From NCBI RefSeq assembly GCF_000340215.1, contig NW_006921540.1, positions 3,921,402-3,985,401 on the forward strand: a stretch of DNA of 64,000 nucleotides. Reading direction: 5' to 3'. Shown here piece by piece: positions 33,568 through 44,159 of the stretch (position 1 is its first letter; every line of letters begins with the position of its first letter). The position numbers and the translations under genes were made by a program. This DNA comes from Pseudocercospora fijiensis CIRAD86 (lineage: Eukaryota; Ascomycota; Dothideomycetes; Mycosphaerellales; Mycosphaerellaceae). Under the pieces are notes generated by a model. That model saw only the letters and a list, made by a program, of their open reading frames with translations. It did not search any database and was not told where the DNA came from.

Positions 33568-34800
33568 TCAGCCCAGATAGTTAGACCAAAAATCCTTCTT
33601 CCAAGCATTGACAAGCTGCTTAACCTTGCTGTCCGAGAAAGGATGAATCTGCGTAGCAAAGAAGCCTGCCACACCCTTCTCTCTGCAAATCCACCATACG
33701 ATATTAGATGCGCCTCCCCAGCACAGGATATTGGCTGGTTGACCGATCTCAGGAGTCTCGCCGCCGTGAACAAGCAGTCCTCCGAGACCGTGATTGACGT
33801 ACTCTTCTTTCACGGGCCCCGCGACCATGTCCCAAGCTGGTTTGAGTTGCATCAGCATTGGAATCCCTGGCGAGTCTTTTGCGAGCTGCGGTTCGAACAT
33901 CATGTCGATTGTGGAAGGGTTGAGCAGTTTGGGGGAGTCGGAAAGCAGATCCGCTAGGACAGCGGTGTAGTCTGCCATGGTCAAGACCAATCCGTGGCCG
34001 CCTTCCTCGTCTTCGTCATTGTCGCCGTAAGCATAGTCCCAAGGCTCTAGTTTGCGGGAAGATTTTCTCTGCGCGGCTTTCATCAAGCGGGCTTTGTATT
34101 CTGGGTGGTGAGACACATGAAAGGTCGGGAAAGGAGGCGAGCGGCCAACACGTTTCCAGATGTTCTCAATCATGTAATTCTCCAGTGTTGTGTTGTTGAG
34201 ACGTGCTACGGCAAGTCCTGCCCAGTCTAGACCAACGCCGTAAACCCAACCTTCTCCGGGCTCGAAGAGAAGAGGGTAGCACATTTTCTCGGCGATCTTG
34301 TTGGAAGAAGTTTTCGCACCGGTAGCCTCCCAGGCCGTAAGCAGAGGGCTGAGAAAGGGATAAGCCATGCCGGACATGTGCGATAAGAGGTGTCGAGGTG
34401 TGATGGCTTTCGATGCCGGAGTGTACTCTAGCTCTCCGGCCTCCGTTTTGGAGATGATGTTCCGGTTGTCGAGCTCGGGAAGCACGCGGGTGACTGGCTC
34501 ATCGAGGGCGATCAGACCTCGCTCGATACATTGAAGAATCGCTATGCTCGTCACGAGCTTGGTGGCGCTGGCCATCTTGAGCACAGCATCTTCACGCAAA
34601 GGTTGGGCGTCAGATTCAATGGAATCCCAGCCTACGGTTTTGCTGTAGATTTCCTTTCCTGCGTAGAACGTCAGCCAGTCTTTTCGTGGTTCGTAAAGGA
34701 GCGAGCAACCATTCTTGTCGACACATTTCGTCAGCACACCATGGACGACTGGCTCTGCCTTGTTGGTGTACTCGGAGAGCAAGCGGTCGAAGTCGGCCAT
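33568..34800 (-). CDS. serine beta-lactamase-like hydrolase/transesterase
   Basis: 410 residues from ATG at 34798-34800 (MADFDRLLSEYT). The frame stays open a little further upstream but without another ATG. The family's S-x-x-K nucleophile is SATK (Ser78, Lys81), followed by HLLSHMSG (137-144) and a tyrosine in WVYGVGLDW (Tyr187) in the position of the catalytic Tyr of class C enzymes. WGGASN and HGG-type motifs lie near the C-terminus. Fungal members include esterases and acyltransferases such as LovD; the substrate cannot be told from sequence. No signal peptide, so probably cytosolic. It diverges from the D-amino-acid oxidase gene across a 508-bp shared promoter region. Confidence 0.85.
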   Translation of the reverse strand: MADFDRLLSEYTNKAEPVVHGVLTKCVDKNGCSLLYEPRKDWLTFYAGKEIYSKTVGWDSIESDAQPLREDAVLKMASATKLVTSIAILQCIERGLIALDEPVTRVLPELDNRNIISKTEAGELEYTPASKAITPRHLLSHMSGMAYPFLSPLLTAWEATGAKTSSNKIAEKMCYPLLFEPGEGWVYGVGLDWAGLAVARLNNTTLENYMIENIWKRVGRSPPFPTFHVSHHPEYKARLMKAAQRKSSRKLEPWDYAYGDNDEDEEGGHGLVLTMADYTAVLADLLSDSPKLLNPSTIDMMFEPQLAKDSPGIPMLMQLKPAWDMVAGPVKEEYVNHGLGGLLVHGGETPEIGQPANILCWGGASNIVWWICREKGVAGFFATQIHPFSDSKVKQLVNAWKKDFWSNYLG

Positions 34801-35308
34801 CGGGGAGAGCTGATTGAGCACAGATTCGGAGGTGAAGTCATCAAATATATGCAATGAAATGAGCCCAGCCTCTTTTCAGCTGTATCGGGAGTAGCGCTTT
34901 TACTTCCAGTGAGGCTGTACTGTATGGGCGACGAAAGGATGAAGTCGAAGGAGGAAAGCTTTCCGTCGAGCGTAGGAGTCTTGGCGGCGCCCAGACCAGA
35001 GGCGACGAATGCATGGAACATTGAGCATACCACATCGGTTACTAAGCAGTATTGCCCGATCCTTCACCGCGCATCTTTAGTACAGCCCACTCCCATATCC
35101 CAAGTCCGTCCATTGCATCACAAACTTCGTGAGCTCATGCAAGCCGGCCGATTGATCTTTATCTGGCCTATCGCAGGACCCATAATACACCCAGTAACAC
35201 CCGTAGGGCGTGCGGACCAACCGACTCTCCCTCAACATTCTATTCTATCCACCATCACATATCCTCCTCCCTCCACATCCCCTCTCCCCCACCATCATTC
35301 TTCTCGAA
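34801..35308. promoter_or_regulatory. shared divergent promoter region
   Basis: 508 bp between the two start codons. The oxidase side is CT-rich with CCTCC/CTCCC runs at about 35240-35300, a usual feature of fungal promoters. No specific operator was recognised. Confidence 0.5.
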
Positions 35309-36750
35309 ATGTCCTCTGACATCGTCGTCCTCGGGTACGTACGTCACATCCCAACGAATCTCCTTCAACAAGTACTAATAGAGCAAAGAGCCGGAGTCAC
35401 AGGCCTCACAACCGCCTTGATCCTCGCTCGTCAAGGCCATAAAATCACCGTCGTCGCTAAACATATGCCGGGAGATTACGATATCGAGTATGCGAGTCCT
35501 TGGGCGGGGGCGAATTATTTGCCGTAAGTGTTTACAATATAGTTCTGCCAAAAAGAAAGAGAGAGAGAGAGTGTGTGTGTGGGGGTTGTGATGGGAGGGG
35601 GTTTTTCCCCCTCTTTTGGTTTATGTTATGAGATGTTGTTCCGTCGCTGATTTTCTCGAACCACAAAAGTGTGTCTGTCAAGGGAACGGAATTTGCGAGG
35701 TATGAGGAAAATACTTGGCCTGAGTTGGAGAGATTGGCGAGGCATGTTCCGGAGGCGGGGATACATTTTCAAGGTATGTGTTTACTACGCTCTTTCCTAC
35801 TTAGGCGAGAAGTGTTAGAGAGAGAGAGCGCGCGCGAATTGGGCATATACTGATATGCAACAGAGACGTACGTCTACCGAAGAGCGAAAGATGTTGGGAC
35901 GCCGGTTGGGGATTGGTTCAAAGAGCTGTTGAGGGAAGATGCGTGGTTTAGTAATGTTGTGCCTAATGTGAGTGAAGTGTTTGGCAGCGTTGGGGAGATC
36001 AATACTGATGCCCGCATGCAGTTCAGAGTTCTTCCTACATCTGATCTGCCAAAGGGCATTGAGGGTGGGACGGCGTTCACATCGGTGTGCATTAACCCGG
36101 CCATATACTTACCTTGGCTGGTCTCGGAACTCCTCAAGCTTGGTGCTGTGATGAAGCGTGGAATTGCAGGCCACGTTGCGGATGCAGCGAAACTTCATCA
36201 CACCGGGAAGACGGCTGATGTTGTTGTGAATGCCACAGGTCTGGGGTCTCTGACGCTCGAGGGTGTAGCAGACACGAAGATGTATCCCGCTCGAGGACAG
36301 ATTGTGCTAGTGCGGAACGAAGCCGGGGTGATGGCGTCGACATCCGGCACAGACGATGGACCCGATGAAGCAGTGTACATCATGCAACGAGCAGCAGGTG
36401 GCGGCACCATCCTTGGAGGATGTTTACAGAAGGGCAATTGGGAATCTCAGCCTGATCCGAATCTGGCTACTAGGATTATGAAGCGTGCTGTCGAATTATG
36501 TCCGCAGCTGGTGCCTGAAGGAGCAGGTATTGAAGGCTTGAGTGTGATTCGACACGGTGTTGGACTCAGACCGATGCGAGACGGTGGTATTAGAGTTGAG
36601 AAGGAGGCTATTGCTGGAAGGGATGGGAGGAAGGTGAACGTGGTGCACAATTATGGGCATGCTGGCTATGGGTACCAGACGAGTTGGGGTGTCTGCCAAG
36701 CGGCTGCTACGCTTGCGAATGAGGCACTGCAGCAGAAGGCGAAGCTATAG
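35309..36750 (+). CDS. D-amino-acid oxidase, peroxisomal
   Basis: Four exons (35309-35334, 35389-35523, 35670-35773, 35864-36750) encode 383 residues in consistent phase. The N-terminus is the FAD-binding fold [18 protein letters not shown], with the first intron inside the glycine motif. [11 protein letters not shown] follows. The C-terminal signature [17 protein letters not shown] is that of the family. The last three residues, AKL, are a type 1 peroxisomal targeting signal, where fungal enzymes of this kind act. It oxidises D-amino acids to 2-oxo acids, ammonia and hydrogen peroxide. Intron 2 (146 bp) contains a GA/GT microsatellite at about 35557-35580. Confidence 0.92.
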
Positions 36751-37107
36751 ATCGAGTGGAGAGAATGTCGCCAAGATTCTGCATGTGCTTCAGTATTGCA
36801 AGTGCTCTACCGGTACCTCCGTGGCACAGACTGCGAGTGATGAGTGCTGGCCGCGTGGTTGTATTGTATTGTATTGGCGGGCGCGTGGCAGTTCACGGGT
36901 GGGTGACGTCGGCCACGCGCGCACGGTTCGCAGGAGCTTCCCAGCCTCTCAGGTGTGAGCTCCACGAGCCCTCGGCCGTGTTTTGTTCTCTTCTCAATAA
37001 TCACCCAACACAAACCATTTCCCTTTGCTCCGTACCAACGTCTCCCGACGCAAATAATCACCTCCACTACCACCTCCGACCCCATTTGAGCGCCAACGTC
37101 AATCAAG
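36751..37107. other. intergenic region upstream of the TVP15-like gene
   Basis: Contains a pyrimidine-rich tract at about 36980-37080 before the ATG. No other gene seen. Confidence 0.5.
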
Positions 37108-37828
37108 ATGGACTTCTCCGATGTCTTGTCAGTAGCTATGCGCCTGGCCTGGCCTGGCCTCCAGCTAACAACGAAACAGTCGAATCGTTAACCTGGTCGT
37201 GGGTGTGTTGATGATATTGGGCGGGATTGGACAATTCTGGCCAAGCATCAACGTGTAAGAGGTGCCGAATCGAAGTCCTGGGGACAGACAGGAATTGATG
37301 GCAGAAACAGGCAAAGTGTCATTATTGCGGTATATGTCTGGATCTTTGGTCTTGGTATGCATCGAGGCGCGAGTCCATGATCTGTGAATCGTGCTGACCC
37401 ATTGATCTACAGCCACCGCTGCGCTCGGTATAAACCTCTTCCAGGCCTGCCTGACGAATGCGACCTGCTTACGATTGGCGCAGAATTCCAGATCCCACCT
37501 CAAGTCGCCCGATATGCCTCGTTCATGTTCTCCTTCATCGGCCGCGGAGTTTGTAAGAGATGCGCAGGAACAACGAGGCAGGGGCTGGAAGCTAATGGGA
37601 GATAGTCTACATCTTCGTGGGTTGCATAATAATGGGTGACAACTGGTGGAAGTACCTCTCCGGCGCTCTCATCACCTTTGCTGGAATCGCATACGTTGCA
37701 ATGGAGTTCATGCCCAACATTGAGCCCCCGGCTAATATGAGGTGAGAGAACTATCGCATCGGCACGGAGGATTGGCTGACAAGCTTTGCAGAGACGCTGA
37801 TGCGGGCTGGGGCGCTGAGCAAGTCTAG
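37108..37828 (+). CDS. TVP15-like Golgi membrane protein (COPI-associated family)
   Basis: Seven small exons: 37108-37127, 37180-37254, 37311-37354, 37413-37427, 37484-37552, 37606-37741 and 37792-37828. They join in phase to 131 residues ending EQV. The protein starts MDFSDVFRIVNLVVGVLMIL and has four predicted membrane segments (VNLVVGVLMILGG, SVIIAVYVWIFGLA, ASFMFSFIGRGVFYIFVGC, ALITFAGIAYVAMEF). PPANMRDADAGWG lies at the end. The family sits in Golgi/endosomal membranes and associates with vesicle traffic. All introns are 50-60 bp with GT-AG ends; the first donor is a weaker GTCAGT. The exon structure leaves no long open frame, so a simple ORF search misses it. Confidence 0.88.
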
Positions 37829-39860
37829 ACAATGACACGGAGACCAACAGAAATGATCTGGGCTTCGAGGAGTCCATGATGGGGTTAGAGAGTGGAACAC
37901 GCTTTGCACTTGTATGGCAAGCTTTCGCACGAGTTCAGACCCACAAATGGAGAAGCAGACGATATACAACGAGCGATAGCGAGCGGTTTGCAGCTGGAAA
38001 GCGAACTGCATTGATCGATCGACGACGAGCCTGCGATTAGACAAGCGAAGGCGTAGAGGCGCAAAGAGAGCATGTATAGTGCAATGAACTTTGAACGTTA
38101 GCATATGGAACGCGCCAGTCTTGCTCAAGCAGTACTATATCCGGTTCCCGTGACAAGATGGGGTGAGGTGTGATCTGGATCCAACAAGCTGACGGAGGAC
38201 ACAGGCACCAGGCTAGGCCTTCACTACGCCACATGATTCGGATTGAGCTGCGAAGGGGGGTACTCTACGCTGAACCAGGATACCGAGACTTGCGGATGGT
38301 AGTATGCGACACAGTGGAATACGCACATCGTCACGTAATGCGCCAGAACGCGACCACTTCTTGCAATGAGAGTCTCGGTTGGCTTGCCATTCAGCCCAAA
38401 ACGCAATCCTACCAGCAACCATGGTATCGATGACGAAAAACAAGCTCCAGATACGGGCCTCCTCGACACGCTCGACCTCCAACGCACAGGCGACTTCAAA
38501 GTAGTACCTCTTAAAGACGACGGGAAAGCTTCCGTCTACTGGTAACCAGCGTCAAGTCACCGTTTCTCGGAACGCAACGAATGTTTTGCTTCGAAAACTC
38601 CCTTCCCTCTTCGTACTTACTTCATGGACGCGTTCGAACCGTATACCCCCCGCACCTTCTCACACTTCTAATCGACCCCTATCATCCCCTAGGCTACGCT
38701 CAATGGAACTGTGCCGCTCTTTCGTTCCATCAACCGGAAATCGAAGGAAGAACCAAAATCCTCCCACTACTCAGACTTCGGAGCTGTTTTGACCACGGGT
38801 GATCCCGATCGGCCTAAGCGCACTCAACACTTGGTCCTTCTAGCCTTTCAAGTAGATCTTCGCGGAGGGATTGATGTTGGAGATTTTTTGGGAGATGCTA
38901 GCTCTTTCATAAGCACGCACGACTTTCGCTCGGCTCGGTCGGAGTGCGTGTCTGGATTTTTGTGTGAGAAAGCGCCTTAATCCAAGGTCGCAGGGAGATC
39001 GAGTTGCACGTCCTCGAATTCGCTTGTGTGCTGACGAGGTCTGTCGGCTCCGACTCGTTGCGAGGAGGTAGTCTCTGCTCTTATGTGCTCGTAGGTCGTG
39101 TTCTTCTTTCATCGTTCTGGAGGGAAACGAATCGTTCGTCTTGACCGGACTGAAGTCGGCAGGACGGGTGGCATTCTCGAAGGCGAGACGGGAAATGGAG
39201 TTGGTGTGGCCAGTAAGGAGGCCTGGAGATGATCGAGAACGATGATCAACGGAGACCGATTATCTAGATTTTCTTGGAATGGCTCGGTGTAACTGTGGAT
39301 AGTCCTGTACAGTGAGCCTGTCTGCTCCCGGTATGTACATCTCCCACTGCGACCTGTCACCTGCATATTCGTTGTCGCTGCATCCGAGTGCCGTGGGAGT
39401 GCAGGAAGCGTGAGTGGAGCGAGGGAGGCTTGCTTGCAGAAATCGTCGTGTGTGGTTGGCATTGAAGTGCGTATAGGAGCCATAGCCGGCGTGTCGATGT
39501 CACCGACCCGATAGTGTTCAGAAAAAGGGCGGACCAATCAGCGAGATTGCAGTGGTAAGTAACTAAAATTGCATGCATATCTGCTTACCTCTCCCGGCTT
39601 AGACTGACCTCTCGACGACTTGCCGTGCGCCGGTGACACGCATCGTCTCTCGGTCAGATCATCGAGAAAGACTCAGCGAACGATTAGTTCTACGCCTGCA
39701 CACTGGACCAGCCTGGATGACACGCTCTCCGGACTGGAAAGCAGCACTGTTCACCGCCTACGCCTCGCCTCCCCTTTCACGCCTGCCTGGCTCTTACTCG
39801 GGATTCATTCCAGCCAGAGATCGCCGCACTGCCGCAGGAAGGACGGCGAGGTGAGGTGTG
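37829..39860. other. 2-kb gene-free region upstream of the GATA factor
   Basis: Normal composition and many short frames on both strands, none with a recognisable domain or splice structure. It is likely the extended promoter and 5' UTR region of the GATA gene plus the 3' flank of the TVP15-like gene. Confidence 0.45.
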
Positions 39861-39869
39861 ATCGAAATA

Positions 39870-39879
39870 TTATCAGATC
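39870..39879 (-). promoter_or_regulatory. SreA-type GATA binding site (GATCTGATAA on the minus strand)
   Basis: The minus strand reads GATCTGATAA, an exact match to the extended ATCWGATAA consensus known for fungal iron-regulatory GATA repressors. It lies about 150 bp upstream of the start codon of the gene encoding such a factor. Confidence 0.7.
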
Positions 39880-39886
39880 GAACCCC

Positions 39887-39895
39887 ATCAGATAG
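39887..39895 (+). promoter_or_regulatory. near-consensus GATA site (ATCAGATAG)
   Basis: One mismatch at the last base from ATCWGATAA, 7 bp from the perfect site and in opposite orientation, giving an inverted pair. Confidence 0.5.
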
Positions 39896-40025
39896 ACTCC
39901 GCACCCCCCATCCACCACACCTGGGAACTCGTGCGCCCGTCGTTCAACCACACCACGCCACGCCACGACCGGGACACCCCATGCGGCGGTAACGGTACCA
40001 AAGCAGTGCAACCGCTGAAGTAACA

Positions 40026-41377
40026 ATGGCAACTTCGCACGGAGAAAGTCCAGCTCCTCCCTCAAGACCCAAACCACTGTCACCGACCATGTCTGTCCTT
40101 GGACTTCAGCGAGAGCATTCCCAGCAGGAGGTCGAAGCCGCTCGTCAGCTGCTCGAGCACTCCCAGGCCAGCGCATCGCATGCTCCCGTGCGAGATCCTG
40201 CCCCGAGTACTTCGAGCAGTCACGCACAGCCCTCTCCATCAAGTGCACCTGTATATCGCGATACCTACACCATTGCGCGGCATGCTCAGAGCTCCCCTCA
40301 ACCCTCCACCGTCACGCCAACGCTCAATCCCGAGCGGCCCTCACCGCCAAGCAGCAGTGCGCCAGGGGCTCAAATGTGCAGGTAAGATGTATCATGATGT
40401 TGATGAGATATGTTCTGACATTGTGCAGCAATTGTGGAACAACCAAGACACCGCTCTGGAGAAGATCCCCCGCAGGTGCTGTCATCTGCAATGCATGCGG
40501 TCTCTACTACAAAGCCCGCAACCAAATGCGACCTGTTGGCCTGAAGCGAGGCTCTGTGGCTTCATCTCAGGAAGGAGGCCAATCCCACGACAGACAAACC
40601 TCACCCTCAACATCTTCCATCCACGGCGGTGCCACTTATGTCTCTGCCGATCAAAGCGTGAACGGCACATGTCCTGGTGGCGGACGCTGCAACGGCACCG
40701 GCGGCCAAGAAGCATGCAACGGCTGTCCAGCCTACAACAACCGAATCGCAAAAACCGCCCAAGTCGCTCTCCGCTCAGAACCCAACGAATCCGCATACCT
40801 GCGAACAGTAGTACATCAACCCACCCCTCAAACCCCGCAACCACAAAACGTCGTCGTCGCCTGCCAAAACTGCGGAACCACCATCACACCCCTGTGGCGA
40901 CGAGACGAGCAAGGCCATACCATCTGCAACGCCTGCGGCCTCTACCACAAACTCCACGGCTCCCACCGCCCCGTACAAATGAAAAAAGCCGAAATCAAAC
41001 GCCGCAAACGCGTCGTCCCCGCCCATCAATCTGCCATCAATCAAACAGACCCCACCTACAACGACGCCATGAGCGACCACTCCGGACCCTCCGATCACCG
41101 CGCCACTCCCGATCGGCCCGGAGCTCCTATCCCGGTCGACTTCACCGAAGCGTTCCGGCATCGCGATGACGTGGGAGATGGCAAGAAACGCACCTTCTCC
41201 GAAGCAGAGGGACCTTATTATCCTCATCCTCAGAATTCGGGGACCGAGAATGTTTTGGATCATCCTGGGCTGCCGAGTAAGGAGGATCGGAAGGCGGAGT
41301 TGAGGCGGAAGGCGGAGATGATGAGGCGCGCCCTGGAGGAGAATGAGAGGGAGTTGGCGGAGTTGGATGATGAATGA
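40026..41377 (+). CDS. sreA: iron-regulatory GATA repressor (SreA/Sre1/Urbs1 type)
   Basis: Two exons (40026-40381, 40429-41377; intron GTAAGA...GTGCAG, 47 bp, splitting the first finger) encode 434 residues. Two GATA zinc fingers of form C-x2-C-x17-C-x2-C start at Cys118 and Cys264. Between them lies the cysteine-rich motif C-x5-C-x8-C-x2-C (residues 200-218), which distinguishes the siderophore repressors from nitrogen GATA factors and is implicated in iron sensing. A basic segment ([11 protein letters not shown]) follows finger 2, and the C-terminus is a short coiled coil ([20 protein letters not shown]). In iron-replete cells such proteins repress siderophore and iron uptake genes. The upstream consensus site suggests autoregulation. 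Confidence 0.93.
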
Positions 41378-41952
41378 GAGCTGCTGGATGATGCAAGGAA
41401 TTGTATACTGTCCTGTGGCCTGATTATTGCGTGCGAGTATGTGCGTGTGCGTGGAAATGGAATGAAGTATGATTGACGCGATACGATTTTGAACTTTTTC
41501 TTTTTACAAAACTTTCGGGAGAGGAGGAGAAAGAAGCATGAAGAAGGAAGGAAGGAAGGAATGGGTGGAGGGTGGATGTGTTACTTTTTTTTTGTTTCGA
41601 TTGTTGATGATTGATGGCTGAAGCGAATGTTTCACGCTTCTGTGGCTATATGTATGCTCTGTGGGAGAGGCGAGCTTAGCTCAGCTCAGCTCAAGTTTTC
41701 GCGTCGTGGGTATGAAGAGAAGACGCGATGCTGTCTCTCGTCTCGTCTTTTTCTATCTTTCTCTCTGCTTTTCATCCATGCTTCTGAAACGAGAAGCCTC
41801 TGCTTGCTTTCGATGTATGCCCCAAGACCTGCAGCAGGTTCTTTCTTTCGCCATTTGATGCAGCCGCTGCTCACGTACGTTTCTGCTTTCTTCTCGCCGA
41901 ACTCCTCTCTCTCTCCGTACAACTTGTATCCATCCATCTCTCTCCCTCCTCT
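41378..41952. other. convergent 3' intergenic region
   Basis: Between the stop codons of sreA and eIF2B alpha. Contains a GGAA microsatellite near 41540 and a T-run near 41585. No gene seen. Confidence 0.5.
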
Positions 41953-42999
41953 TCAAAACCAAATCTTAATCAACTCCTCACTCACCGCACTCGGCAACAA
42001 AACCCCAGACTCGGTAATAATCCCACTGATCAAATCCGGCGGCGTATAATCCACCGCCTCCTCGATCCTCCATTCCCCACCCCGCCCTCTCGACAACTCC
42101 ATATCCTCCACCCCCTCATCCTCCCTCGACCCCTTCCCCTCCTCCCCCCTCGCAGTAGTACTCGAAGAAGTCCGAAACTCCACCACCCCCTGCCCAATCC
42201 CCAAATCCCTCTGTCCCAACGGAAACACCCTCACAAACTTATGACTCTCACTCACCACATAAAACGGTTTTTTCCCCGCTTTCGCCAAAATCCCCATCTG
42301 ATACGTTCCCAATCTGGAAATGACGCCCCCGTTTTCCACGACGCCTTCCGCCCCGACGAAACATTGCGTGACCTGGTCGAGACAGAAGGCGATGGCGGTG
42401 GGAGGGATGGTGGCGACGGGGATGTCGCGGGCGCGGAGGGCGGCGATGTTGGAGGTGGATTCGGAATCGGAGTTGGAGTTGGTGATGATGTAGATGACTT
42501 TGAAGCGGAGATTCGGGCTTTCGGCGGCGGATTTCAACAGGGCGCCGACGACGCGGCTGCCGCCGTTGGTGAGGATGACGTTTCCGTCGTTGATGAAGTG
42601 GCGGCCGAAGGAGGCGATTGTAGCGCGGGCGGCTTTGGCGCGGTCGACGAAGAGCCGGCCGTTTTGCACGAGGTGGTTGCGGACTTGGTCGAAGTCTCGG
42701 GCGCCGGCGGCGGGGCGTTGGAGGTTGGTGATTAGGTATTGTTGGAAGATGTCGGTGCCGGCGGAGAGGGAGATGGAGTTGGGGATGCGGTGTTTCAGTT
42801 GTGCGGTGAGGGTTTGGATGAGGTGGAGGGTTTCGCTGACGGTTGTTGCGGGGGTTTGCGCGAGGCCGAGGATCAGGGCTTCGATTGCTGCTACGGGCAT
42901 TGTGAGGTCGGGGTCTTCGAGGAGGAGGCGTTTGTAGGTTGAGACGACGTCGAAGGGCTGGTCGTCTCCATGTGTGCTTGTTGGGCGTGAGGATGGCAT
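41953..42999 (-). CDS. GCN3: translation initiation factor eIF2B subunit alpha
   Basis: A single exon of 348 residues, starting MPSSRPTSTHGDDQPFDVV. Family landmarks are present: NDGNVILTNGGSRVVGALL, VGAEGVVENGGVISRLGTYQ and KPFYVVSESHKFVRVFPL, and the ending VSEELIKIWF. It is a regulatory subunit of the eIF2B guanine nucleotide exchange complex that senses phosphorylated eIF2 in the cytosol. An insert of about 40 charged residues (SSSTTARGEEGKGSREDE...) precedes the conserved C-terminus. The coding DNA is strongly GC-skewed, which creates long artificial frames on the other strand. Confidence 0.95.
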   Translation of the reverse strand: MPSSRPTSTHGDDQPFDVVSTYKRLLLEDPDLTMPVAAIEALILGLAQTPATTVSETLHLIQTLTAQLKHRIPNSISLSAGTDIFQQYLITNLQRPAAGARDFDQVRNHLVQNGRLFVDRAKAARATIASFGRHFINDGNVILTNGGSRVVGALLKSAAESPNLRFKVIYIITNSNSDSESTSNIAALRARDIPVATIPPTAIAFCLDQVTQCFVGAEGVVENGGVISRLGTYQMGILAKAGKKPFYVVSESHKFVRVFPLGQRDLGIGQGVVEFRTSSSTTARGEEGKGSREDEGVEDMELSRGRGGEWRIEEAVDYTPPDLISGIITESGVLLPSAVSEELIKIWF

Positions 43000-43528
43000 T
43001 ATTACTGCTGGGTGGAGTTGGGGCAGCGCGCGCGTGCTGCGACTTCGAGTGTGCTTCTACATGTTCAGTTGCACGCGATGCAGGACAGCTTTGTCGTCGT
43101 GGAGAACAGCAAGAGTCATTTGCGGGCCGCGAAAGCTTGGCATGCATCACATGCGTTAGAATAGGGTTGGCGAGTGGCGACGCCGCATACATATATAACT
43201 TCGTTCGATTCATTCCGAACAATTTCGCCTGCCTCCCCTGAGTAGTGGTTACTATGGCCCTATCCTGCTGTGGCCGTGGGCAGTGATGCGTTGTCCTGAG
43301 CCAGATGGCGGCCAATGGCGATGAAACGCGTGACCGGTGAAGGCAGACCGTCTGCGCGTGCATCGCCCTCCGAGCTGCCTTCGAAATGCCTACCTACGCG
43401 CTGCGGCGTGCATCTCATATAAGGCTGGCGAAGTCATGCCATCCATGCCGCTGGACCGCGCCTAAACCCCGCCTCAGGTCTCGTCGAACAACGAAAGCCG
43501 CGCGCTCGGACTCACTTATCTGCGCACG
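43000..43528. other. intergenic (divergent) region
   Basis: Between the eIF2B alpha start and the small frame at 43529. No element recognised. Confidence 0.45.
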
Positions 43529-43816
43529 ATGTCGGGCTCTGGTCCGTCCCAGTGGCAGTGGCATCAGCAGTTCGGGCAGTGGTGCTACTTCGACCGTGCC
43601 ACGCAACAATACCTTCTTCAAGACGGCCGTCGTTTCGCCATTCGAAACCAGCAGCCGAGCAGACCATGGGTTCAAGAGGCTGTGGCCGCCTATCGTCTAC
43701 GCCAATCAGTCCTGGAACAGTACTTGAGGCGCAAGTTTCCCGAACGCGAGTACGGTCGACGCGGCTTTGCGATTGAGCTGTGGCGAACCCTGCTTCTCCT
43801 GCCGTCGTCGCGCTGA
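43529..43816 (+). CDS. small hypothetical protein, 95 residues
   Basis: MSGSGPSQWQWHQQFGQWCY begins a Trp/Gln/Tyr-rich N-terminus, followed by a basic segment with RQSVLEQYLRRKFPEREYG. The ATG follows a 500-bp intergenic region. It might be a whole small gene or the first exon of a gene whose rest is eroded, since protein-like text continues in other frames to 44157. No family recognised. Confidence 0.4.
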   Translation: MSGSGPSQWQWHQQFGQWCYFDRATQQYLLQDGRRFAIRNQQPSRPWVQEAVAAYRLRQSVLEQYLRRKFPEREYGRRGFAIELWRTLLLLPSSR

Positions 43817-43969
43817 GCACCATTTCTAGTTCGACGTCGATTCTTACAAGTTTCAAGTTCCGAGGCAGCTGCAGCCAGTATGTACAGATCTCAGCGCGCA
43901 CGGCGTACGTCTGCTTACTTTGAACAGCACGAATTGGTGCAAGAGATCAACAGCCTCCGTCATCCCGAC

Positions 43970-44157
43970 TCGGAGTAGTACGGGCGCGCAAGGTACTGAC
44001 GGCCGAGGTGACTAAGGCAATCGAACCGTCCGTTCGCGTTGCACTAGGGTCATTTTTGAACCGAGTTGGAGTGCCGCAGCAGGGCGACACAGTGTTCATT
44101 CTGCCTCCCAAGCTGCATATGGGCGCTATGCTCGTGCGGGAGGGAGCTAATATATAG
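43970..44157 (+). pseudogene. possible continuation of the 43529 gene, ending at the transposon edge
   Basis: A frame of about 60 codons (RARKVLTAEVTKAIEPSV, then FILPPKLHMGAMLVREG) ends in TAG at 44155, exactly where RIP-type composition begins. It has no start of its own. It is probably an exon or remnant of a gene truncated by the neighbouring repeat. Confidence 0.3.
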
Positions 44158-44159
44158 TC

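Noticed and set aside
34801..34854. Upstream extension of the beta-lactamase-like protein by 18 residues
   Set aside because: The extension begins with TTG, not ATG. The first ATG gives a start that fits the family.
40099..41169. Long plus-strand frame of 356 codons overlapping sreA
   Set aside because: It is the wrong-frame shadow of the GATA factor: low-complexity Arg/Pro/Ser text with no domain, while the other frame holds both zinc fingers.
33568..41377. Secondary metabolite or siderophore gene cluster
   Set aside because: No polyketide synthase, peptide synthetase or tailoring enzymes. The genes are mostly housekeeping, with a hydrolase/oxidase pair and an iron regulator that acts on genes elsewhere.
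42248..43363. Minus-strand frame of 371 codons over eIF2B alpha
   Set aside because: Arg/Pro/His-rich shadow created by the GC skew of the real gene; the frame next to it is a full eIF2B alpha.
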